Assembly (NCBI GenBank): GCA_964612565.1
Contig: CAZTDP010000002.1
Coordinates: 1-64,000, forward strand
Length of the DNA: 64,000 nt
Source: CAZTDP01 sp964612565
GTDB taxonomy: Bacteria > Patescibacteriota > WWE3 > UBA101185 > UBA10185
Reading direction: 5' to 3'
How positions within the stretch are numbered: position 1 is the stretch's first letter; each line of letters opens with the position of its first letter. Of this stretch, positions 56,225 to 64,000 are shown piece after piece. Position numbers and translations under genes: made by a program. Below the pieces are notes generated by a model, which ran no database searches, was not told the DNA's origin, and was given only the letters and a program-made list of their open reading frames with translations.

Positions 56225-57808
56225 TCACTTTGCTGTTTCAATAGCACGTGTTTCTCTAATAACTATCACCTTCACTACTCCCGGATATGTTTGTTCGAGT
56301 TCAATCTTTTTTGCGATCTCTTTTGCCAAGTATGCTGTAGAAAGATCGTCAACTCTTTCAGGCGAAACAATAACCCTTACCTCTCGTCCGGCCGAAACTG
56401 CGTAAGCTTTTTCCACACCATCAAACGATGTTGCGGCTTTTTCTAATTCTTTAAGTCTTGTAACATATGATTCGTAATCTTCGCTTCTTGCTCCGGGTCT
56501 TGTACCGCTAACGTGGTCTGCTAAATTTACAATTGCAGATTCAACCGAACTAAAAGGTTTATCTTCATGGTGTTCTGCAACACAGTTTATAACTTCCTCT
56601 TGAATTTTATGTTTTCTAAGAAGATCGACTCCAAGTTGGATATGTGTGCCTTCATCCTCTGTTACAACCTTTCCAATGTCGTGAAATAAACAACCCAATC
56701 TAACAATATCAACGTTAGCGTTTAATTCGTGGGCTAATGCAATTCCAATCTTTGTTTCTTCTAGTGTGTGTTCAATCATATTTTGACCATAAGAAAACCT
56801 GTACTTAAATCGTCCCAATATTTGAACTAAATCTCTTGGAATATTATATGCACCAACTTTGTGACAAAGATCATCACCTGCTTTTACTATTAAGTGGTCA
56901 ATTTCACTACGAGTTTTTTCAACGATCTCTTCTATTTTTGCGGGTTGAATTCTTCCGTCTGCTAAAAGTTTTTCAAGTGAAATTTTTGCGATTTCTCTTC
57001 TAACCGGATCAAAACATGAAACAATTATTTCTCCGGGAGACGAATCCAAATCCAAGTCTACTCCGGTCAGTTCTTCAAATGTTCTAATGTTGCGACCTTC
57101 TTTTCCGATGATTCTTCCCTTTACATCGTCATCAGGCAATTTAACTTTTGATGTCGTATATTCAACAACAATATCTGTTGCGGCAAATCTCATAGCACTT
57201 ACGAGAATTTCTTGGGATAGTTTATCTGAATCGTGTTTAATTTCTTCTTCAACCTGTCGTATTCTTTTACCTTTTTCTTGAGCAAGATCTTTGTCTAACT
57301 CTTTTAACAAAACACTTCTCGCTTCATCTTTAGTCATAGACGCAACTTTTTCTAATTCGTCTTTAGTTTTTTTGTAAAGTTCTTCTATGTCCAGTTGTTT
57401 TTTTTCGATCTGTTCTTTAGCGGTTCTTAAAGTTTTTACTTTTTGTTCAATGTCCCTTTCTTTTGCGTCGACTTCTGCTTTTTGAACAGCAATTCTTTTT
57501 TCGATTTCAACAGAACCTTCTTTTATTCTTCTAACATCATCTTCTGCCTGAGCTCGTATTTTTAAGGCTTGATCTTTTGCCTCGATAATAATTTCTTTAG
57601 CCCTAGACCTTGCCTCTACTGCAATTGCCTCTCTATCGGCCTCGACCAAAGGCGCAGCGCTTGGCTGAAACGATTTAGGCTCCGGTGAAACTTCGACAGG
57701 TTCATTTGAGACCCTTTCTTGTTGCTTTTTAGGACCTGAAAAAACGCGCGAAACTACAACTCCCACAGCCACGGCTGCTACTACAAGACCAACTGTTAGT
57801 GGATCCAT
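56225..57808 (-). CDS. rny: Ribonuclease Y
   Basis: Membrane-anchored endoribonuclease starting mRNA decay. The 527 residues comprise an N-terminal membrane helix (3-25), a long coiled coil (about 60-200, rich in Glu and Lys), a KH domain (VKGRIIGKEGRNIRTFEELT) and an HD domain with the LFHDIGK motif (about 375-381). A strong GGAGGT lies before the ATG. The 169-base spacer from recX carries no clear promoter. With RNase J and PNPase it forms the decay machinery. Confidence 0.97.
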   Translation of the reverse strand: MDPLTVGLVVAAVAVGVVVSRVFSGPKKQQERVSNEPVEVSPEPKSFQPSAAPLVEADREAIAVEARSRAKEIIIEAKDQALKIRAQAEDDVRRIKEGSVEIEKRIAVQKAEVDAKERDIEQKVKTLRTAKEQIEKKQLDIEELYKKTKDELEKVASMTKDEARSVLLKELDKDLAQEKGKRIRQVEEEIKHDSDKLSQEILVSAMRFAATDIVVEYTTSKVKLPDDDVKGRIIGKEGRNIRTFEELTGVDLDLDSSPGEIIVSCFDPVRREIAKISLEKLLADGRIQPAKIEEIVEKTRSEIDHLIVKAGDDLCHKVGAYNIPRDLVQILGRFKYRFSYGQNMIEHTLEETKIGIALAHELNANVDIVRLGCLFHDIGKVVTEDEGTHIQLGVDLLRKHKIQEEVINCVAEHHEDKPFSSVESAIVNLADHVSGTRPGARSEDYESYVTRLKELEKAATSFDGVEKAYAVSAGREVRVIVSPERVDDLSTAYLAKEIAKKIELEQTYPGVVKVIVIRETRAIETAK

Positions 57809-57977
57809 ATTTAATTACCTCCGTAATTCCAAAAAACACAATTAATATTTAGGATAAGCTACAGGAATATTTAGAAACAGATGTAAACAGTATAATTTAC
57901 CGACGTCCCAGCAACTTGGAAAGGTTGTTAGCAAGTAAGGTTTTTCTGATTCTAATAGCAAAATCCATGGCTAGATT

Positions 57978-58475
57978 CTATTTTAAGTGGGTAAAACTGT
58001 CAACCGCATCCCTAATCTTCTCAGGAGTAAACCCCTTTCGTACCAGATACCCAAAAAGCTTGTTTTTAAACACCGGATCAGTTAAATCCTGCCCTTTGGT
58101 TTTTTTAGAAACAAGCTGCAAAAGAGATCTTTTCTCCACCTCTTCAACATCCAGGGAATTGATCTTTTCAATCTCAAAACGGTCAATGCCTTTTTTGCTT
58201 AAAAAGGCGGTCATTTCCCTAAAACTTTTGCTCTTGTTTGAAAGTTTTAAACCCAAAATATAGTTTTCGACGTACTTGGGATCGTTTAAGAAACCTTCTT
58301 CTTTAAGTTGCTCTACTACTTCACTAATAAAGCCGGGTTTTGGTTGAAACCCGTATTTTTCATATCTTTTGCACAGCACGTTAAGCTTTGTTTCCACCTC
58401 TTTTACTGTCCTTGGGGAATAGGTTACAAAATCAAAGACTTTGGCTTTTATTTTTTCTATTTGAGAGTCGCTCAT
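57978..58475 (-). CDS. recX: RecX-family regulator of RecA
   Basis: The 165-residue all-helical protein shows the RecX three-helix repeats (AKVFDFVTYSPRTVKEVETK, VVEQLKEEGFLNDPKYVENY, YLVRKGFTPEKIRDAVDSF). RecX modulates RecA filaments. The start overlaps the recA stop (ATGA, 58472-58475), so it is translationally coupled to recA. Confidence 0.9.
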   Translation of the reverse strand: MSDSQIEKIKAKVFDFVTYSPRTVKEVETKLNVLCKRYEKYGFQPKPGFISEVVEQLKEEGFLNDPKYVENYILGLKLSNKSKSFREMTAFLSKKGIDRFEIEKINSLDVEEVEKRSLLQLVSKKTKGQDLTDPVFKNKLFGYLVRKGFTPEKIRDAVDSFTHLK

Positions 58476-59584
58476 TCCTGGGTTTCTGCCGTATCTAGTT
58501 CCGGCGGAAGGTCGTCAGACTCGTCCATACCCACTTCTAACGGTATTTCACGTTTTAGAATAACAGCCTCACGAATCCTATTTGATATCTCATCTCTTAG
58601 TTTCGGATTTGATTTTAGGAAAAGCCTTGAAGCCTCCTTGCCTTGTCCAAGTTTTTCACCGTTAAATTCGTACCATGCTCCTGATTTTTTTAGCACGTTA
58701 AGATCCGCTCCAACGTCCAATATGTTTGACTCTTTGCTGATACCTTCTTTAAACATAATATCGAATTCGGCTTTTCTAAACGGCGGTGCTACTTTGTTTT
58801 TTACAACTTTTGCTACAACCCTTATTCCGTTTATATCCGTTCCGCTCTTTAACTGTTCGATTTTTCTAACTTCGATTCTTACCGAAGCGTAGTATTTTAG
58901 TGCCTTACCACCCGCGGTGGTTTCGGGGTTTCCGAACATTACACCTATTTTGGACCTGAGCTGATTAGTAAAAATGATTGTGCAATTAGACTTGCTTATC
59001 GCACCGGTCAGTCTTCTTAAGGATTGACTCATTAAACGAGCCTGCATTGCCACAAAACTATCCCCAATATCTCCCTCGAGTTCCGCCCTGGGAACTAAAG
59101 CGGCAACCGAGTCTATTGCTACAACATCCACGGCGTTGGATCTAATTAAGGTTTCGGCAATTTCTAAAGCCTGCTCTCCTGTGTCCGGTTGGGAAACTAG
59201 CAGTTCTTCTACATTAACGCCGGTTTTTTCGGCGTACGACGGATCAAAGGCGTGTTCAGCGTCTATCAATGCGGCTGTACCGCCTTGTTTTTGAGCCTCA
59301 GCAATTATGTGCTGCACTAAAGTTGTTTTACCCGATGATTCCGGTCCGTATATTTCGACGATTCTTCCTCTTGGGACTCCACCAATTCCTAGTGCAATGT
59401 CCAAAGCTATAGATCCCGTGGGTATAAATGGAATCGGCCTATCCGACATCCCACCTCCTAGACGCATGATTGACCCTTTTCCAAAATTTTTTTCAATCTG
59501 ATCAATGGCTGACTGCAAAGCAAGATCTTTTCCTTTTTTAGCGACTGCATTAGCAGTATCCGGTTGTTTAGTTTCTTTAACCAC
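58472..59584 (-). CDS. recA: Recombinase RecA
   Basis: Strand-exchange ATPase. The frame is open from 59650, but a promoter (TTGACC-16-TAAAAT) overlaps that region, and a GTG at 59584 has AGGAGG 7 bases ahead (59592-59597), so I choose GTG (370 residues). Core motifs: GKGSIMRLGG, Walker A GPESSGKTTL, VVAIDSVAALVPRAELEG, loop L2 IFTNQLRSKIGVMFGNPETT and an acidic tail. No LexA-type operator was recognised. It is followed by the coupled recX. Confidence 0.97.
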   Translation of the reverse strand: MVKETKQPDTANAVAKKGKDLALQSAIDQIEKNFGKGSIMRLGGGMSDRPIPFIPTGSIALDIALGIGGVPRGRIVEIYGPESSGKTTLVQHIIAEAQKQGGTAALIDAEHAFDPSYAEKTGVNVEELLVSQPDTGEQALEIAETLIRSNAVDVVAIDSVAALVPRAELEGDIGDSFVAMQARLMSQSLRRLTGAISKSNCTIIFTNQLRSKIGVMFGNPETTAGGKALKYYASVRIEVRKIEQLKSGTDINGIRVVAKVVKNKVAPPFRKAEFDIMFKEGISKESNILDVGADLNVLKKSGAWYEFNGEKLGQGKEASRLFLKSNPKLRDEISNRIREAVILKREIPLEVGMDESDDLPPELDTAETQE

Positions 59585-59615
59585 AATTTTTCCTCCTGGT
59601 GAATTTACTAACTTC

Positions 59616-59643
59616 ATTTTAGCAGGGTATCCGAAACGGTCAA
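59616..59643 (-). promoter_or_regulatory. Promoter of recA-recX
   Basis: Minus-strand TTGACC (59638-59643), 16-base spacer ending TGC, TAAAAT (59616-59621). The predicted leader of about 25 bases contains the AGGAGG that selects the GTG start. Confidence 0.7.
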
Positions 59644-59662
59644 AAGACAATTTCTATTTTAA

Positions 59663-61123
59663 TTAGAGTTTTAGGGCGCTGTCGATACGCTTAACCGATT
59701 CGTCTTTGTCTAAAACCTTTAGGATATCAAAGATATGAGGTGTTGCTACTTCATTTGTAAGAGCCACACGTAAGGTCATAAAGGCTTCTTTTGGTTTGTA
59801 ACCAAATTTTGTTAAAACCTCTCGACAAAAAGTTTCAAAATCCGTATCCTTCCAGCTGTCTTTATTTATACTTTCAAAAGCCAACTTGAAATTGGCCAAA
59901 ATCTCGATGCCTCGTTGGTGCGAGTCGACAAATGAAAACAACTTATCCTTTTCTACTTTGGGAGTTTCGTAAAAGTAATGAACTAAACTGTTGTACTCAC
60001 TTAAAAGTTTCATTCTTTCTTTTACTAATTCGAGTATCTTGAGAGTTTTTTCGTTGTCTTCAGAAACCAAAAGCGAGACACCAAACTTTTTTGCCCACGC
60101 AATAAGTATGTTCTGCAGCGCCTTAGTTTCAGTTTCGCGAATATAATGCCCATTTAACCAAAGAAGTTTTTGTCTGTCAAAAGCAACAAGATCCGAATGC
60201 TGGATGCGATCAATTGAAAAATCTTTTATAAATTCATCAAGCGAGTAAATTTCTTTTTCGGTTCCAGGGTTCCATCCCAAAAACATTAAAAAGTTTAAAA
60301 GAGCCGGGACTAAGTAACCTTCCTGCAAAAATTCAATAGCGGCCACCGATCCAAATCTTTTTGATAATTTTTTACTTCCACCTAATTCTTTTAAATTCGG
60401 CAGGTGAATAAATTTAGGCATTTCCCAACCAAATGCCTCGTATAACAAAACGTGCTTGGGAGTTGACGGGAGCCAATCGTTTCCTCTCATAATATGCGTA
60501 ATTTTCATTAAGTGGTCGTCAACAACAACGGCAAAATGATAGGTAGGAAACCCGTCGCTTTTAATTAAAACCTGATCATCAATTGCATCCGTGTTTATTG
60601 TTATATCTCCCCAAACCTCATCATGAAAAGTTATGTCGCGATCTTCCGGAACTTTTAGTCTTAAAACGTGTGAAACCCCGGCCTTTAAATTTTTTTCAAC
60701 CTCGTCGGCCGAGAGATGCAAACAACGTCGATCGTACTTTGTAGAGGGAAGACCTTGGGCTCTTTGCTCTTCACGCAATTGAGAAAGTCTTTCTTCTGTA
60801 CAAAAACAATAATAAGCGCTTCCCCTTTTTACTAATTCATCCGCATATTCTTTATAAATATCCAGGCGTTGAGATTGTAAATAAGGCTCATAGGGACCTC
60901 CAACTCTTGGACCTTCGTCCCACGCTATGCCATAATCGCCGATTACATCAAGTATTCTTTCGGTGGCATCTTCGACAAAACGAGTTCTATCGGTGTCCTC
61001 AATTCTTATTAAAAATCTTCCTTGATTCTGCTTTGAAAAAGCGTAGTTATATAAAACTGTTCTTATGTGTCCAATGTGATATTCACCGGTCGGGCTTGGA
61101 GCCATTCTTGTACGCACGTCCAT
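59663..61123 (-). CDS. gltX: Glutamyl-tRNA synthetase
   Basis: Class I synthetase. The frame is open from 61162, but MDVRTRMAPSPTGEYHIGH at 61123 is the normal N-terminus and lies 7 bases after a -10, giving 486 residues. The HIGH motif is present, the KMSKS equivalent is KKLSKRFGS (about residue 235), and an anticodon-binding helical domain follows. No zinc site was seen in the CYCFCTEERL region beyond a single Cys pair. With an archaeal-type AspRS it suggests, but does not prove, tRNA-dependent amidation for Gln and Asn. Confidence 0.95.
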   Translation of the reverse strand: MDVRTRMAPSPTGEYHIGHIRTVLYNYAFSKQNQGRFLIRIEDTDRTRFVEDATERILDVIGDYGIAWDEGPRVGGPYEPYLQSQRLDIYKEYADELVKRGSAYYCFCTEERLSQLREEQRAQGLPSTKYDRRCLHLSADEVEKNLKAGVSHVLRLKVPEDRDITFHDEVWGDITINTDAIDDQVLIKSDGFPTYHFAVVVDDHLMKITHIMRGNDWLPSTPKHVLLYEAFGWEMPKFIHLPNLKELGGSKKLSKRFGSVAAIEFLQEGYLVPALLNFLMFLGWNPGTEKEIYSLDEFIKDFSIDRIQHSDLVAFDRQKLLWLNGHYIRETETKALQNILIAWAKKFGVSLLVSEDNEKTLKILELVKERMKLLSEYNSLVHYFYETPKVEKDKLFSFVDSHQRGIEILANFKLAFESINKDSWKDTDFETFCREVLTKFGYKPKEAFMTLRVALTNEVATPHIFDILKVLDKDESVKRIDSALKL

Positions 61124-61130
61124 ATCTGCG

Positions 61131-61159
61131 ATTTTAGCACAAGAATGGGTTGCTGTAGA
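61131..61159 (-). promoter_or_regulatory. Promoter of gltX, leaderless arrangement
   Basis: Minus-strand TCTACA (61154-61159), 17-base spacer ending TGC, TAAAAT (61131-61136), then 7 bases to the ATG. This is the clearest complete promoter of the leaderless group. Confidence 0.7.
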
Positions 61160-61186
61160 CATCTTCCATCACGCTTCTCGAAGTTG

Positions 61187-61192
61187 TAATAT
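61187..61192 (+). promoter_or_regulatory. -10 (TAATAT) of the hypothetical gene at 61201, leaderless arrangement
   Basis: TAATAT lies 8 bases before the ATG. The -35 position (TTCCAT, 61164-61169) is weak. The divergent gltX promoter is about 30 bases away in the same 77-base space. Confidence 0.45.
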
Positions 61193-61200
61193 AAGTTAAG

Positions 61201-62346
61201 ATGAACCTGACCCAAATGTCTGCCCTTGTAAAAAAGGCAATGAAAATCGCATTTATTGTACTCGGCGTTTATTACGGCTGGGTGTTTTTTGTGGGCCCCG
61301 GCTCTAAAGCTATTATTCGTGCCATCTTAATGAAGAGAGAACCACCGAACCCTATTTATGGGCTTCTTGATCCTCTTGAATTTGCAAATGCCAACGCTAA
61401 CGTTTCAAATGCTCAATATCAACTAAATACAAAAAACGGCGGACTTCCCGGAGACCTCCCTTATAAAATGGATGTTTATAAATTTGCGGCACCGGCCTAT
61501 TCGTATTTGGCTGGCGAAGACGCCGCAAAAGATGCGCTGTCCTTGGGGTATACAAATGACGACTTAACTACAGATCTTAAAGGCCGCGTTTATCAATGGC
61601 GCAAACTGGACACAGGTTCAACTCTAACGATAAATATTGACACCAAGGATATATACGGAGCAACAAGTCTCAATCAAGCCGGTGGAAAGTATCAAAGATC
61701 GGGTCTCAGTAAGGATTCTGCAATAAAAAGTGTATTGGGATTGTTTAGCAGTTTAAATAGGCTGGACGATTTATACAAAAACGGTGTTCAATCTGTAGAT
61801 TTTGGCGTTTTTTCGGGAAATTCCATTGTGAATACAATGGCTTCTGCCGATTACCAAATCGCAAAGGTTAATCTTTACAGGAAACTTGGGAATTACATGA
61901 TTTTAGGTCCTGATCCAAAAGAAGGTCTGCTTTACGCCTACTTCGGCGTTTCTCTTAGCCAATCCAGACTTTTAAGCTACCCTCTGATATCGGGATATTT
62001 TCATCAAATCGAACCAAAGGCGTCTTCGTCATACGCAATCATAGATGTAGATACGGCATGGACTGCGGTCAAATCCGGAAAGGGTGTTGTTTCAGGGATC
62101 GTTCCGGTCAATTCAAACCCATTTCAAAAAAGTTCAAACGTAAACGTTGATCAAATTTTAATTGACAATATTTACTTAGCATATTATGAAACACCAAAAG
62201 CTCAAAAATATTTACAGCCTATCTATGTTTTTGAGGGGAAATATAAGGTTGGTGGTGTTGCAGGAGGATCTATTACAATTTACCTTCCCGCAGTTAGCGG
62301 AGAGTATGTTAAAAGCACAGGAACACCTGGATCTGCACAAAAGTGA
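61201..62346 (+). CDS. Membrane-anchored extracytoplasmic protein of unknown function
   Basis: The 381-residue product has one N-terminal membrane segment (about 15-33, IAFIVLGVYYGWVFFVG) and a large outside part. The C-terminal region has AIIDVDTAWTAVKSGKGVVS followed by YLAYYETPKAQKYLQPIYVF, a pattern that recalls YycI/PepSY-like regulatory domains, in which a strand-helix unit ends in a P-x-Y/W-x-F strand. It lies alone on the plus strand between gltX and dacA. It may sense or regulate envelope processes; this is inference. Confidence 0.6.
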   Translation: MNLTQMSALVKKAMKIAFIVLGVYYGWVFFVGPGSKAIIRAILMKREPPNPIYGLLDPLEFANANANVSNAQYQLNTKNGGLPGDLPYKMDVYKFAAPAYSYLAGEDAAKDALSLGYTNDDLTTDLKGRVYQWRKLDTGSTLTINIDTKDIYGATSLNQAGGKYQRSGLSKDSAIKSVLGLFSSLNRLDDLYKNGVQSVDFGVFSGNSIVNTMASADYQIAKVNLYRKLGNYMILGPDPKEGLLYAYFGVSLSQSRLLSYPLISGYFHQIEPKASSSYAIIDVDTAWTAVKSGKGVVSGIVPVNSNPFQKSSNVNVDQILIDNIYLAYYETPKAQKYLQPIYVFEGKYKVGGVAGGSITIYLPAVSGEYVKSTGTPGSAQK

Positions 62347-62374
62347 TTAGTGTAGCTACAAAAAAAGAAACAAA

Positions 62375-63379
62375 TTACTTCCAAACGTAGTTAGATAGAG
62401 TCCAGTTTAGCAGGGCTCTGGTGTCATAAAAACGATCAAAACTTCCCATCACAACAACAATTAACTCTTTTTTATCATCTCTCCAGCCGTAAATTAAAAC
62501 TTCCCCGGCGCCGGCGGTTGTGCCTGTTTTTATTCCAATAGACTGAGGGATCTGCCATAAAAGGGAATTTGTGTTGTAAACGGTTGTGCTAAAAGCACTA
62601 TTTAAAGATTTGATTGTATACTCCTTTGTTGAAACAATATTTCTTACGGTTTCGTTAGAAATTGCAAACGCCGCAAGTTTGTATAAATCATTAGCCGTAG
62701 AGTAATGACTGCCCTTAAAACCATCAAGCCCAATAGGATTTACAAAATGCGAGGAATACATATTTATATCACCTGCTTTGTTGTTCATTTTTTCAATAAA
62801 TAAGTTATACGGAATCTTTACCGAAGCTAGCGTACACGCAACATCCCCTGCCGAACCAATTAACATTGCGTACAACGCGTCCCGAACCTTAATTTCGTCG
62901 CCTGCGGGAATCCACGCCTTTGTTGAGTCTATTTCGGTACAATCAGCCGGGATCTTTATTTTTTCGTTCAAATCGTATGTATCGAGAGCAACCAACGCAG
63001 TCATTAATTTTGTTGTTGAAGCGGGTGCAAGTTTTTCATCAGCATTTTTAGAATAAAGTACCTTTCCGCTTTTTACATCGTAAACTACGGCCGCAATTGC
63101 TGAGATTTGAGGTTTTGTACCATCAGGACGTTTAAGAGGCATTGATGTAAGATCCGGTGTCCCAACGAACATGTACTCATGATCGACAAAAATGTACTCT
63201 GCAACATAATTCAAAAGATTAGTTTTATAAAAATAATAAGCACCCAACAAAAACGAAGTATAAGTAACAATCAAAAAAATATAAATAAGGTTTTGAGCAA
63301 ACAAATCAAAAAACCACAACACCTTAGCAACGAATCGTATTAAAGAAATTAGAATCTTCTTATGTATAGAAAGGCGCAT
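62375..63379 (-). CDS. dacA: D-alanyl-D-alanine carboxypeptidase (S11 family) with altered SxN motif
   Basis: Penicillin-binding protein that trims peptidoglycan peptides. The 334 residues carry an N-terminal membrane segment (about 30-50), the SxxK motif (PASTTKLMTA, Ser121 and Lys124) and KTG (GIKTGTTAG, 284-286). At the SxN position the sequence is GSAGDVA (Ser176-Ala-Gly178) where the family usually has SGNDA, so the asparagine is glycine. The C-terminal extension of E. coli DacA is absent. It lies 7 bases after the aspS stop. Confidence 0.9.
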   Translation of the reverse strand: MRLSIHKKILISLIRFVAKVLWFFDLFAQNLIYIFLIVTYTSFLLGAYYFYKTNLLNYVAEYIFVDHEYMFVGTPDLTSMPLKRPDGTKPQISAIAAVVYDVKSGKVLYSKNADEKLAPASTTKLMTALVALDTYDLNEKIKIPADCTEIDSTKAWIPAGDEIKVRDALYAMLIGSAGDVACTLASVKIPYNLFIEKMNNKAGDINMYSSHFVNPIGLDGFKGSHYSTANDLYKLAAFAISNETVRNIVSTKEYTIKSLNSAFSTTVYNTNSLLWQIPQSIGIKTGTTAGAGEVLIYGWRDDKKELIVVVMGSFDRFYDTRALLNWTLSNYVWK

Positions 63380-63386
63380 TTAAAGT

Positions 63387-64000
63387 TTAGGGGGTTAATC
63401 TTTTTACATCCCTTGGAAGGAAAGCCGCTTCTTTTACGCTTGGCAGGTCTAACATTTTCATAATTATCCTTCCGGCGCCAAGTCCTGCACCACCGTGCGG
63501 GGGACAGCCGTATTTGAAGAAATTTAGATAGTCGACTAAAGATTCGACACTGACGCCCTTTTCATCAGCCTGATTTTTAAGAACTTCGTATCGATGCTCA
63601 CGCTGAGCGCCTGTTGTAATTTCAAGCCCTTTATACAGCAAGTCAAAACTTTTAGTTAACGTTTGATCCTCTTCCAAGCGCATATGATAAAAAGGTCTGG
63701 CGGCAACAGGGTAGTTTGTAACAAAAACAAAATCACTTCCTGATTCCTCTTTAACAATTTCAGAAGCTATGCGTTCTTCCTCCGGCGAAAGATCGTACTC
63801 CTTTTCACTTTTAACACCTTTGGTCTTTAATTTTTCCTTCAACTCTTTTAAAGTAATTCGCGGGAATGGCTGATTTGGAACATCCAACTTTAAGTTAAGC
63901 TTTTCGTTTACGTTTTTAAATCCCGCAACAATAAGTTTTTCTTCTATATCGGCAATGTCCAAATGATCTGAAATATATGACATTTCAAAATCCCAACCTG
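63387..64000 (-). CDS. aspS: Aspartyl-tRNA synthetase, archaeal/non-discriminating type (C-terminal part)
   Basis: The frame runs off the right edge; 204 residues are visible. Upstream of the internal ATG at 63983 it continues GWDFEMSYISDHLDIADIEE, which corresponds to the S-x-D-x-EM-x-F segment of archaeal AspRS/AsnRS. Motif 3 is GGAGLGAGRIIMKML and the end is AAFLPRDVKRLTP, as in archaeal AspRS. The long bacterial-type insertion domain is absent from the visible part. Such enzymes often also charge tRNA-Asn with Asp, which would need GatCAB. Confidence 0.88.
   Translation of the reverse strand, partial: GWDFEMSYISDHLDIADIEEKLIVAGFKNVNEKLNLKLDVPNQPFPRITLKELKEKLKTKGVKSEKEYDLSPEEERIASEIVKEESGSDFVFVTNYPVAARPFYHMRLEEDQTLTKSFDLLYKGLEITTGAQREHRYEVLKNQADEKGVSVESLVDYLNFFKYGCPPHGGAGLGAGRIIMKMLDLPSVKEAAFLPRDVKRLTP

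Noticed and set aside
57809..57977. Riboswitch upstream of rny
   Set aside because: Some short inverted repeats are present, but no known riboswitch core was recognisable.

Overview
The window looks like an AT-rich chromosome segment of a Candidate Phyla Radiation (Patescibacteria) bacterium, possibly near Microgenomates or WWE3; the lineage below CPR level is a guess. The reasons are: the S10-spc ribosomal cluster passes directly from S5 to L15 with no L30 gene (a CPR hallmark), most housekeeping proteins are compact, several small proteins look lineage-specific, and an archaeal-type AspRS is present. UGA is an ordinary stop (for example at the end of rpsM) and an RF2 gene is present, so the UGA-Gly code of Gracilibacteria is not used. 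Four runs of exactly 100 N (37020, 38796, 47356, 51952) are scaffold placeholders. At least two must hide more sequence than 100 bases, because conserved domain cores are missing across them.

Layout. (1) 21505 down to 1, minus strand: one long transcription-translation block, rpoB-rpoC-rpsL-rpsG-fusA-tuf-rpsJ-rplC-D-W-B-rpsS-rplV-rpsC-rplP-rpmC-rpsQ-rplN-X-E-rpsN-H-rplF-R-rpsE-rplO-secY-ybaB. A promoter and a structured leader lie ahead of rpoB. L3 is unusually short. (2) 21736-30811: lepB, a divergent membrane glycosyltransferase-like TPR protein, and a minus-strand unit serS-SAM methyltransferase-uppP-secA-nucleotidyltransferase-rRNA m5C methyltransferase. (3) 31039-35135, plus strand: the alpha operon infA-rpmJ-rpsM-rpsK-rpsD-rpoA-rplQ-rplM-rpsI. 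The serS and infA promoters diverge between 30867 and 30956.

(4) 35132-40479: a divergent XRE repressor/radC pair with an apparent shared operator, a SipW-type signal peptidase with its fibre-like substrate, a membrane-anchored Clp-type AAA+ ATPase, prfB, and a small membrane protein. (5) 40504-47225, minus: ftsK, then a Zn-ribbon membrane protein, a Lon-like ATPase without protease domain, a family 4 uracil-DNA glycosylase and RNase J. (6) 47226-47551: a 59-bp tandem repeat broken by a gap. (7) 47552-53548, minus: nusA-infB-(degenerate DHH protein)-rpsO-pnp, the classical operon order reduced. (8) 53752-64000: dnaJ, hup, ymdB, a small membrane protein, rny, recX, recA and gltX, then a divergent extracytoplasmic hypothetical, a D-Ala-D-Ala carboxypeptidase and the end of an archaeal-type aspS.

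The most unusual global signal is regulatory. At least a dozen genes that head transcription units have a sigma70-like -10 hexamer only 6-10 bases before the start codon, which predicts leaderless mRNAs. Genes inside operons instead carry Shine-Dalgarno motifs. Several of these promoters share an extended -10 (TGCTAAAAT). The most interesting protein-level items are the protease-less Lon, the pseudo-DHH protein in the nrnA slot, the SipW/fibre/Clp locus and the shortened L3. No tRNA, rRNA, CRISPR array, IS element or prophage was recognised.
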